From assembly GCA_023954795.1 (NCBI GenBank), contig JAGSHA010000005.1, positions 1-30,509 on the forward strand: 30,509 bases of DNA. The letters are read 5' to 3'. The notes beneath the pieces are model-generated. The model made no database searches. It was not told the origin of the DNA and saw only the letters and a program-made list of their open reading frames with translations. Both the position numbers and the translations under genes were made by a program. Positions 1 to 6,043 of the stretch are shown piece by piece (the first letter of the stretch is position 1; each line of letters begins with the position of its first letter). The DNA comes from Oceanospirillaceae bacterium. Lineage in GTDB: Bacteria; Pseudomonadota; Gammaproteobacteria; Pseudomonadales; Balneatricaceae.

Positions 1-216
1 CTAGTGCTGGTTTTTTTGTGTCTGAAATTTGGCGTTCAAAGAAATCGCGGCAGTCGTCAGTCAGGGTGGCCCCGATCAAATCCGGTCCCCCGCTACCCAT
101 GAATGATCGTGAGAAGTAAGCTGGTAGCGACCTAGCAGTAAAAGAGGCCAGCCTAGCGCTGGTTTTTTTGTGTCTGAAATTTGGCTTTTAAGGAAGGAGC
201 GGTGGTCGCCAGCCTG
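1..216 (+). repeat. Diverged direct repeat with terminator, two copies (1-64 and 153-216)
   Basis: Bases 1-33 and 153-185 are identical except at one position. Both read CTAG(T/C)GCTGG, then seven T, then GTGTCTGAAATTTGGC. The next 31 bases of each copy (34-64 and 186-216) still align without gaps at about 20 of 31 positions, so the copies look like a decayed tandem duplication with a 152-base period. The conserved core is the right arm and T-tract of a rho-independent terminator plus its downstream flank. Copy 1 is cut by the window edge, so what preceded it cannot be seen. Parts of the unit resemble initiator tRNA (see findings). Confidence 0.75.
148..169 (+). terminator. Rho-independent terminator in the left-edge repeat
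   Basis: CCAGC (148-152) pairs with GCTGG (158-162) across a five-base loop, followed directly by seven T (163-169). It points rightward and no protein gene lies upstream of it inside the window. It probably terminated an RNA gene, now decayed or outside the window. The bacterioferritin operon to the right runs the other way, so it is not that operon's terminator. Confidence 0.6.
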
Positions 217-434
217 ATGTCAGGTATTTGTCTGGTGACTGATTCTGTGTAGGGTTGTCTTCAGGCAACCGGGCAGGCGTCAGCGTGCCTTCTGATTTAC
301 CTTATTTTCTGTAGGAACTGTTCGTGCTTCTCCGGCGTGCCGGTCGTCTACAGCAGTCTTGTAGTCGATCTTATGGTCAGCCTGTCGTTCGGTTACAACT
401 GCACCTCAGAAGAGGTGCAGTATAGGGGCGTGCT
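217..434. other. Non-coding tail between left-edge repeat and bacterioferritin genes
   Basis: I see no convincing coding frame here. The visible structure is a set of short inverted repeats: CCGGCGTGCCGG at 332-343, GGTTG/CAACC around 253-270, and the strong hairpin at 399-420 listed separately. Confidence 0.5.
399..420 (-). terminator. Probable terminator hairpin after the bacterioferritin operon
   Basis: CTGCACCTC (399-407), loop AGAA, GAGGTGCAG (412-420) form a perfect nine-base-pair stem with a four-base loop. It lies 14 bases beyond the stop of the last minus-strand bacterioferritin gene. On that strand the following bases are TTGTAACC, a poor T-tract, so it may act as a 3'-end stabilising hairpin as much as an intrinsic terminator. 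Confidence 0.5.
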
Positions 435-905
435 TTAACCCATTTGGGACTGCAGGTAGTTCTGGATGCCGATTTTATTAATCAGGCTCAGCTGTTGCTC
501 CAGCCAATAGGTGTGGTCTTCTTCTGTATCACGTAGTAATACTTCCAGAATCTCGCGGGTTTGATAGTCTTTTTCCAGCTCGCATACTGCGATGGCGTCT
601 TTCAGGGCCTGGCCTACTTCATACTCGACCTGCAGGTCGTTGGTGAGCATTTCAGGAACGTCTTTGCCTACCCGCAGAGGATCGCGGGACGCAACATCAG
701 GAGTGCCTTCCAAAAACAGGATGCGTTCGATCAGAGCGGATGCGTGCTCTAGTTCTTCTTCCTGTTCGTGCGAGATACGCTCGTGTAGCTTTTTTAAGCC
801 CCAGTCTTCGTACATGCGGGAGTGAATGAAGTACTGATCTGCTGCTGACATCTCATTGGTGAGTAGTTTATTCAAGATGTCGATAATCTTGGTGTTGCCT
901 TTCAT
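435..905 (-). CDS. bfr: Bacterioferritin, ferroxidase-type subunit lacking the haem methionine
   Basis: This 156-residue ferritin-like four-helix protein stores iron as a ferric mineral in a 24-subunit cytoplasmic shell. Compared with E. coli Bfr (from memory), all six ferroxidase ligands are present: Glu18, Glu51, His54, Glu94, Glu128 and His131. The last two are shifted by one residue through a small insertion. The axial haem ligand Met52 is replaced by leucine (Glu51-Leu52-Glu53-His54), so this subunit should oxidise iron but not bind haem between subunit pairs. The ATG at 905 has AAGGAG just upstream. The gene follows the other bacterioferritin gene by 20 bases, so the two are very likely co-transcribed and co-assembled. 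The family is certain; the subunit role is inferred from residues. Confidence 0.95.
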   Translation of the reverse strand: MKGNTKIIDILNKLLTNEMSAADQYFIHSRMYEDWGLKKLHERISHEQEEELEHASALIERILFLEGTPDVASRDPLRVGKDVPEMLTNDLQVEYEVGQALKDAIAVCELEKDYQTREILEVLLRDTEEDHTYWLEQQLSLINKIGIQNYLQSQMG

Positions 906-925
906 GTGTCTGCTCCTTAGTGCAA

Positions 926-1396
926 TCAGTCATCCAGTGTGGACTGGAGATAATTTGGCAGGCCAATATTACTGATCAGGCTGATCTGGGTTTCCAGCCA
1001 GTCGATGCGTTCTTCTTTTACTTCCAGAAGCTTTTCCAGCAGCTCGCGGCTGATATAGTCTTGCAGAGCTTCTGCTTCGGCGATTGCTGCGACCAGATCC
1101 TTACGGGCTTCTGTATCCAGCTGAGAGTCCCCTTTAAAGATCTCCTCGACATCTTCGCCCAGAATCAGTTTTCCCAGATCCTGCAGGTTAGGCAGGCCTT
1201 CCAGGAATAAAATACGTTCGATGACATCGTCTGCCAGCTTCATCGCTTTGATCGATGCTTTATATTCGTGCTCATTTAGTTCTTCAAAGCCCCAGTTCTT
1301 GCATATGCGTGCATGCAAAAAATACTGGTTGATGGCGGTCAGCTCGTTTTTCAGTACCTGATTGAGGTGTCTAAGTACTTTTGGATCACCCTTCAT
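926..1396 (-). CDS. bfr: Bacterioferritin, haem-binding subunit with degraded ferroxidase site
   Basis: This 156-residue subunit begins MKGDPKVLRHLNQ, very like E. coli Bfr, and shares its RILFLEGLPNLQDLGKL stretch. Met52, the haem ligand, is kept. The di-iron ligands are mostly lost: Glu51 to Ala, His54 to Leu, Glu94 to Asp, Glu127 to Lys, His130 to Arg; Glu18 remains. It should therefore bind haem and help release iron but not catalyse ferrous oxidation, complementing the downstream subunit. The frame stays open upstream to 1492, but the ATG at 1396 matches the family N-terminus and has GGAG about eight bases before it. It is the first gene of a two-gene minus-strand operon, divergent from bfd. 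Confidence 0.95.
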   Translation of the reverse strand: MKGDPKVLRHLNQVLKNELTAINQYFLHARICKNWGFEELNEHEYKASIKAMKLADDVIERILFLEGLPNLQDLGKLILGEDVEEIFKGDSQLDTEARKDLVAAIAEAEALQDYISRELLEKLLEVKEERIDWLETQISLISNIGLPNYLQSTLDD

Positions 1397-1520
1397 AGAT
1401 AGCACTCCGCGGGTCAATGTATGTTCCGGACAGGTTAGCAGACAGTATAGGTCAGTCATTTCTCTATCTGAAACGTTGAAGATGTGTTGCAAGTAGATTG
1501 TCCTGTATGAAAAAAATTAA

Positions 1521-1561
1521 TGCAATTGATATTGCAAACTGTTCTCATTAAGGTGTAGTAT
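1521..1561 (+). promoter_or_regulatory. Fur-like site and putative bfd promoter in the bfr/bfd divergent region
   Basis: GATATTGCAAACTGTTCTC (1528-1546) matches the 19-base Fur consensus at 12 of 19 positions. It overlaps a perfect inverted repeat, TGCAAT-TGAT-ATTGCA (1521-1536). TTGCAA (1532-1537) and TAGTAT (1556-1561), 18 bases apart, make a plausible promoter for bfd, so a bound repressor would cover the -35. Iron control of bfd by Fur is known in other gammaproteobacteria. The site here is only a moderate match, and the same region must also contain the bfr promoter on the other strand. Confidence 0.45.
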
Positions 1562-1590
1562 CTGGTCATCTCTTAACCAGAGGCTTGATT

Positions 1591-1800
1591 ATGTACGTCT
1601 GTATCTGCAACGCTGTCACTGACCGCGATATTCTAAAAGCAATCGATGAAGGGGTTTCAACCGTGGAAGGGTTGGGTGAAACGCTAAATGTTGGTACATG
1701 TTGTGGCCGCTGCACAAGTTGTGCAGAAGGTTTGATACAGAGTACACAGATGAAAGCAGGATACGATAACGATCCGATGCAGCTGGCGGTCAGTGCCTGA
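1591..1800 (+). CDS. bfd: Bacterioferritin-associated ferredoxin
   Basis: This 69-residue [2Fe-2S] protein carries electrons to the bacterioferritin haem so that stored ferric iron is reduced and released. The cluster ligands are visible as Cys4 and Cys6 (MYVCIC) and Cys38 and Cys41 (CCGRC). The fold is the BFD-like helix-turn-helix [2Fe-2S] domain. An in-frame TTG lies at 1585, but ATG at 1591 starts the conserved MYVCICNAVTD and has AGAGG six bases upstream. It is divergent from the two bfr genes, as expected for partners made under opposite iron conditions. Confidence 0.95.
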   Translation: MYVCICNAVTDRDILKAIDEGVSTVEGLGETLNVGTCCGRCTSCAEGLIQSTQMKAGYDNDPMQLAVSA

Positions 1801-1854
1801 TCCGATTGCAGGTTTTTTCTGTATTCAATGTGTTGATTGGTAAGAATGATAAAT

Positions 1855-1886
1855 AAGCCTGAATGGGAAACTGTTCAGGCTTTTTT
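1855..1886. terminator. Terminator between bfd and the cyclotransferase-like gene
   Basis: AAGCCTGAA (1855-1863) and TTCAGGCTT (1874-1882) form a nine-base-pair stem with a ten-base loop, followed by more T to 1886. It sits between the convergent genes bfd (plus) and the gene ending at 1894 (minus). The T-tract is good for bfd; the reverse side (TTATTTATC) is weaker but may also work. Confidence 0.8.
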
Positions 1887-1893
1887 GTGTGTT

Positions 1894-2289
1894 TTATCGG
1901 CGATTAAAGTTTGCTAAGTCGACGTTCAGAAAATGCTGATAGTCCCACATCTCGGAAAGTAGCTCTGGATAGTATTCGGGTTTAATCAGGTAGCACCAGG
2001 CTGTGTGATCGTTCGTTGAGGTTAAGATCCTGACCTTTTCCCGGCTATAGAGATAGCCTTCGTATCTGTCTAGCTGCTCAATATCTGCTGTGCTCAATTC
2101 CTGATAAAGCATGCCGCGGGTGGTTTTCCCGGTTGCCGGGCGAATCCCGGGAAAGGTTTGTTGTCTGATTTTGAAGCAGCCGAAGCCTTGAAGTTCCGCA
2201 GGAGTGCCGGGCTGGACTGCGCGTTGCGTAACTCGGTTGATGATTTCCGGCACCATCAGGGTGCCATAACAAAAGAGAGAATTCTGCAT
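1894..2289 (-). CDS. Gamma-glutamylcyclotransferase-like (AIG2/GGCT fold) protein
   Basis: This 131-residue protein has the family's opening signature, FCYGTLMVPEI at residues 6-16, where YGTL forms the glycine-rich substrate loop. DRYEGYLY at 74-81 carries the conserved acid, Glu77, placed like the catalytic glutamate of GGCT enzymes. Members release 5-oxoproline from gamma-glutamyl amines or peptides, or act on related amide bonds; the substrate here cannot be told from sequence. It is cytoplasmic, with no signal peptide. I see no good ribosome site before the ATG at 2289, which is nevertheless the only start ahead of the conserved motif. It stands alone on the minus strand. Confidence 0.8.
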   Translation of the reverse strand: MQNSLFCYGTLMVPEIINRVTQRAVQPGTPAELQGFGCFKIRQQTFPGIRPATGKTTRGMLYQELSTADIEQLDRYEGYLYSREKVRILTSTNDHTAWCYLIKPEYYPELLSEMWDYQHFLNVDLANFNRR

Positions 2290-2536
2290 TAGGGTTTGGA
2301 GTGTTTTTTAGATTGGTTGAGCCCATCATACCGCTAAGTGCGTAAGATGTGAGACGGGATAATCTGAGTTTTATAGGCTGGCCCGATTTCCTGGCTGAAG
2401 GTTCGGGAACTTGTTCTTGGTTGCGCGGCCTGAATAAAGCTGTGGGCCTGAATGGCATATCCCTTTATGTATCTAGAAGGTGTGCATTAGACTGAGTGTA
2501 TATTGGATGGCTTTAAGATGAGCACAGGAGTGAAAG

Positions 2537-2827
2537 ATGCCTCTTAAAATAGTTGGTGTATCTGGAGTGTTGTTGACGATGTTGTTGGTAGGTTGCGCCG
2601 GACAGCAGCAAGGTCGATTAGATCTCGCTTGTCGGCAGGGCATCGAAATCGCTTACGATGAGCTTAGTTTTGCACGCAGTCAGGGGTTCAGTGGCTCTGT
2701 TGCATGGGGTAAGGCTGCAAGCTTGCTCGGGGCTGCGAAAGTGGTGGAGCAGGTCGAAAACTATCAGCAGTGTGTCGATAATGTTGAGAAAGCTCGTTTT
2801 TATATCCGTCAGTCTCAGGGTAGTTGA
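2537..2827 (+). CDS. Small hypothetical lipoprotein
   Basis: I do not recognise a family for this 96-residue protein. It has a short basic start (MPLK), a hydrophobic stretch, and a lipobox LVGC with the lipidated cysteine at residue 20. Gly-Gln-Gln follow it, so there is no aspartate at +2 and sorting to the outer membrane is expected. The mature part is about 75 residues, probably helical, and contains two further cysteines (around residues 32 and 79) that could pair in the periplasm. AGGAG lies seven bases before the ATG. Its 3' end overlaps the end of the convergent acetyltransferase gene by 13 bases. Confidence 0.75.
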   Translation: MPLKIVGVSGVLLTMLLVGCAGQQQGRLDLACRQGIEIAYDELSFARSQGFSGSVAWGKAASLLGAAKVVEQVENYQQCVDNVEKARFYIRQSQGS

Positions 2828-3252
2828 TACTGCATCAGAATCAGGTCTTCGCCCCGTTGTTGATAACGTATCAGTTGTTTCTGGTATTGGGGCGGTGTTG
2901 ACTCGTCTGCCGGGGTGAAGCCGGCTTTGGCGTAAAATTCCTGCAAATGTTGATAGGGGAAGCAATAACAGGCTTGTTGCTTCCAGTAACTACTGCATGC
3001 TTGTAGCAGTAATCCTCCCAAGCCTTGTCTGCGTAAATTACAGTCTACCCAAAGACCGCGTAAAAGCGTGCCTTCTGCTGTTGGCGTAAAGCGTACTGCA
3101 GCGGCTATCTTCTCATCTGTTTTTAACCAATACGCCTTGTCCTTGCTATCTGCTTTGCCCTTGTGTCCGTTGCGCTTATAAAAGCGATTCAGTAGGTAGA
3201 GTTCTTCTTCTGTTACTGCTGAAGCATACGGATGAGTTCTCAGAGGCGGCAA
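2815..3252 (-). CDS. GNAT-family N-acetyltransferase
   Basis: This 145-residue single-domain protein has the acetyl-CoA pyrophosphate-binding motif RRQGLGGLLLQA (about residues 73-84), preceded by the beta-4 strand LLRGLWVDCNL. It also has a late FYAKAGFTP, typical of the GNAT C-terminal part. It should transfer an acetyl group from acetyl-CoA to an unknown amine. The only usable start is TTG at 3252, because the frame is closed by a stop 15 bases further up. TAAGGA lies eight bases before that TTG, which supports it. The tail overlaps the convergent lipoprotein gene by 13 bases. Confidence 0.8.
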   Translation of the reverse strand: MPPLRTHPYASAVTEEELYLLNRFYKRNGHKGKADSKDKAYWLKTDEKIAAAVRFTPTAEGTLLRGLWVDCNLRRQGLGGLLLQACSSYWKQQACYCFPYQHLQEFYAKAGFTPADESTPPQYQKQLIRYQQRGEDLILMQYQLP

Positions 3253-3656
3253 CGTTTTAATCCTTAGTCATCGATTGATAAGTGCTTATGCCCCGATCTG
3301 ATGCAGGGGTTTTCTATGTGATATTGGAGCAAAATTGTGTTTTGGTGTTAAGGCTATTCCCTGAGAGAGGGTATAGATCTTAATTGGCTATAGTAGTTTA
3401 ACCCACACCTCTAATTTTGGTCAGGATGGGGTGCTTCATGAAAGTGTCATCTTTTGCACGCTGATAGTGCTTGTGCTGCCTTTTGTGCACTGCAATATGG
3501 CTGTCTTTATTTTCTCATGGGGCGGTATTGGCGCAAGAAAGGAATCATGTTGTATTTAATTTTTTGTTTTTTAAAAAGTTTTCCTTTTATGGCATGGCCT
3601 GTGCATTAAAGGTGGTAAATCATCAGATTATTTGAAGTCCGAAGGGGGATATGTCA
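3253..3656. other. Intergenic region between the acetyltransferase and porin genes
   Basis: This stretch of about 400 bases separates two divergent genes and must hold both promoters, but I cannot name a convincing -35/-10 pair. It contains an AT-rich run (3554-3592), a weak CCCC/GGGG inverted repeat followed by T (about 3291-3313), and a 42-codon hydrophobic reading frame at 3431-3559 that starts with GTG (see findings). The porin ribosome site GGGGG is at 3644-3648. Confidence 0.5.
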
Positions 3657-4313
3657 ATGATGAAACCATTTGCAAAAGCACTTGTGGCTGCCGGCTTGAT
3701 GACGGCCTCGGTAACGGCTTCCGCTGGCTTGTCCGCTAATATCGGTGCGATGAGTGATTACTGGTTCCGTGGATTGGATCAGACCGGGGCTGGCAACGGT
3801 GCTTCTATGATGGCGGGCCTTGATTACGATCAGTCAGGTTTTTACATCGGTACTTGGGCTGCGGACGTGGCTAATGGTCTGGAATATGATCTTTACGCAG
3901 GTTATGAGGGTGAAGTCGAAGGTATTGGATACGGTGTTGGTGTTACAGGTTACTTCTATACCGAAGAGTCTTTTATTGATGGCTCCTATGAAGAGTTGAA
4001 TCTGTCTCTGTCTTATGGCCCGGTTAGTGTGAGCCATAACATAGGCACTTTTAAAGATGATACTGCGGGTCCTGATGTTGATTACAGCTTCACATCGTTA
4101 ACAGGTGAGTATGCTGGTGGCTACCTCACATACGCTGTTTATGGTGATGAAGTTGATGGGGATTATTTTGAAGTGGGTTACGGCCTGACGTATGAAGGTC
4201 TGGACTTTAGTATGGCAGCGATCTTTCCAGACGAGGATGCTTCGGCTGCTAATAATTGGGTGAGCAGCAGTAATACTGTCACGCTGACCATCGGCAAGAG
4301 CTTCGATCTGTAG
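3657..4313 (+). CDS. TorF-family outer-membrane porin (TIGR02001-like)
   Basis: The product is about 218 residues with a Sec signal peptide (MMKPFAKALVAAGLMTASVT, cleaved near ASA-G). It is followed by alternating polar and aromatic beta strands rich in Gly, Tyr, Asp and Glu, as in small beta-barrels. Typical pieces are GAMSDYWFRGLDQT near the mature start and a final strand TVTLTIGKSFDL. Such proteins sit in the outer membrane; the substrate is unknown. ATG codons occur at 3651, 3657 and 3660. The ribosome site GGGGG ends only two bases before 3651 but eight before 3657, so I chose 3657. It is a single gene with no operon partner. Confidence 0.85.
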   Translation: MMKPFAKALVAAGLMTASVTASAGLSANIGAMSDYWFRGLDQTGAGNGASMMAGLDYDQSGFYIGTWAADVANGLEYDLYAGYEGEVEGIGYGVGVTGYFYTEESFIDGSYEELNLSLSYGPVSVSHNIGTFKDDTAGPDVDYSFTSLTGEYAGGYLTYAVYGDEVDGDYFEVGYGLTYEGLDFSMAAIFPDEDASAANNWVSSSNTVTLTIGKSFDL

Positions 4314-4329
4314 GATGTCTTACTAGTCA

Positions 4330-4524
4330 GTGATTGGTCCTGCCTTGGGGTGGGGTATTTTTATAACTGACGATTGGTTGTTGCTGCAGAAGTATGGGCT
4401 TCAGTCAGGTGTTTGGGGCAGTGTGGGGCTCTTAATATCGTTATGCGGGCTGGGTCTTGCTGATGTGGCATGGGCAAACAATAGCCATGCGTCAGATATA
4501 AAAAGCCTAATGGATTGGGCATAA
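4330..4524 (+). CDS. Doubtful small ORF downstream of the porin
   Basis: This 64-codon open frame starts with GTG and lacks a good ribosome site. Its middle is hydrophobic (GSVGLLISLCGLGLADVAWA), which could be a membrane segment or a signal peptide ending in AWA. The segment before it has almost no positive charge, which is atypical for a signal peptide. The frame ends just at the bidirectional terminator. It may be chance or a gene remnant, and I assign no function. Confidence 0.2.
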   Translation: MIGPALGWGIFITDDWLLLQKYGLQSGVWGSVGLLISLCGLGLADVAWANNSHASDIKSLMDWA

Positions 4525-4554
4525 AAAACCGCAGCGTTTGCTGCGGTTTTTTTT
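4523..4554. terminator. Bidirectional rho-independent terminator after gatB
   Basis: CCGCAGC (4529-4535), loop GTTT, GCTGCGG (4540-4546) is a perfect seven-base-pair GC-rich stem. It is flanked by six A on the left (4523-4528) and eight T on the right (4547-4554). It can therefore stop both the porin-side transcript (plus) and gatCAB (minus), whose last stop is 21 bases away. Confidence 0.92.
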
Positions 4555-4574
4555 ATTGCGTCAGATGCAGGTGC

Positions 4575-6029
4575 TTAGTCGCACAATGCGTCCAGTTTCT
4601 TCTTAAGAATGCCGTTGACTGCGCCAGGGTTGGCTTTGCCACCTGTTGCTTTCATGACTTGTCCCATAAAGAAGCCTAGCATCTTACCGCGTTTATCGGG
4701 CTCGGCTGCTTTGTACTGCTCAACCTGTTTATCGGCTTTGGCGATGACCTCGTCGACAATCGTTTCAATTGCGCCGGTATCGGTTACCTGCTTCAGGCCT
4801 TTAGCTTCGATAATCTCATCCGCGCTTCCGCCGTCTGCCCACATCACCTCAAACACCTGCTTGGCAATCTTGCCAGAGATAGTGTTGTCCTTGATGCGTT
4901 CAACCAGTCCGCCTAGTTGTTCAGCAGAAACCGGGCTGTCAGCAATGGTGGTGTCGTTTTGGTTCAGGTGCTTGGATAGCTCGCCCATGACCCAGTTGGC
5001 AGCCATTTTTGCATCATTAGCGGCTTTCGCCACGACCTCGAAGTACGTGGCCAGATTATGGTCACCTGACAGGACCATCGCATCGTAGTCGCTCAGCTTA
5101 TATTCTTCGATAAAGCGTGCTTTGCGTGCATCCGGAAGCTCGGGCAGGCTATCGCGTACCGCATCGATGTAGTCTTCGTCGATGATGATGGGTAGCAAGT
5201 CCGGGCAGGGGAAGTAACGGTAGTCGTTTGCTTCCTCTTTGGAGCGCATTGAGCGCGTTTCATTTTTGTTGGCATCGTACAGGCGGGTTGCCTGTATCAC
5301 GCGACCACCGTCTTCAATCAAGTCGATCTGACGTTCGATCTCTCCGACGATCGCTTTTTCGATAAAGCGGAAGGAGTTGATGTTTTTGGTTTCGGTGCGC
5401 GTGCCAAACTCTTCCTGGCCCTTAGGGCGTACAGAAACGTTGCAGTCGCATCGGAACGACCCTTCTGCCATGTTGCCGTCACAGATGCCCAGGCTGGTGA
5501 CCAGCGCGTGGATCTTGCGTACATATGCAACCGCTTCTTCGGCAGTGCGCATATCCGGTTCAGATACGATCTCCAGCAGTGGTGTGCCTGCCCGGTTTAG
5601 ATCGATGCCGGTCATGCCGGGGAATTCATCATGCAGGGATTTGCCAGCATCTTCTTCCAAATGCGCGCGGGTGACCCCGATGCGCTTGGAGGTGCCGTCT
5701 TCCAGTGTGATATCGATGTGGCCGATGCCGACGATTGGGTGGAACAGCTGGCTGGTCTGGTAGCCTTTTGGCAGATCCGGGTAGAAGTAGTTTTTGCGGT
5801 CAAATACAGATGTACGACCGATCTCGGCATCAATCGCCAAGCCAAACTTCACCGCCATACGCAGTGCTTCTTCGTTAAATACTGGCAGGGTGCCTGGCAG
5901 CGCCAGATCAACAGCGCATGCCTGAGTATTAGGTTCGGCACCAAATGCAGTGCTGGCACCGGAAAAGATTTTGGATTTTGTGGCGAGCTGGGCGTGGATT
6001 TCCAGCCCGATTACCGCTTCCCATTCCAT
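4575..6029 (-). CDS. gatB: Asp-tRNA(Asn)/Glu-tRNA(Gln) amidotransferase subunit B
   Basis: GatB is the tRNA-binding and kinase subunit of GatCAB. It phosphorylates the side chain of Glu or Asp misloaded on tRNA(Gln) or tRNA(Asn), and then transfers ammonia delivered from GatA. At 484 residues it has the usual length. The N-terminal catalytic domain begins WEAVIGLEIHAQL and includes YFYPDLPKGYQ. A helical middle leads to a C-terminal YqeY-like tail ending in the family's GKANPGAVNGILKKKL. It is the last gene of gatC-gatA-gatB, 14 bases after gatA, with AGAGG upstream of the ATG. Its presence implies that this organism makes Gln-tRNA and/or Asn-tRNA indirectly. Confidence 0.98.
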   Translation of the reverse strand: MEWEAVIGLEIHAQLATKSKIFSGASTAFGAEPNTQACAVDLALPGTLPVFNEEALRMAVKFGLAIDAEIGRTSVFDRKNYFYPDLPKGYQTSQLFHPIVGIGHIDITLEDGTSKRIGVTRAHLEEDAGKSLHDEFPGMTGIDLNRAGTPLLEIVSEPDMRTAEEAVAYVRKIHALVTSLGICDGNMAEGSFRCDCNVSVRPKGQEEFGTRTETKNINSFRFIEKAIVGEIERQIDLIEDGGRVIQATRLYDANKNETRSMRSKEEANDYRYFPCPDLLPIIIDEDYIDAVRDSLPELPDARKARFIEEYKLSDYDAMVLSGDHNLATYFEVVAKAANDAKMAANWVMGELSKHLNQNDTTIADSPVSAEQLGGLVERIKDNTISGKIAKQVFEVMWADGGSADEIIEAKGLKQVTDTGAIETIVDEVIAKADKQVEQYKAAEPDKRGKMLGFFMGQVMKATGGKANPGAVNGILKKKLDALCD

Positions 6030-6043
6030 TATACGTTAACCTC

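Noticed and set aside
70..101. Intact tRNA gene at the left edge
   Set aside because: Only the T-loop and acceptor-like 3' part is recognisable. The T-stem pairs at three of five positions, spacing to CCA is off by two bases, and no anticodon arm can be placed. Kept only as a possible decayed copy.
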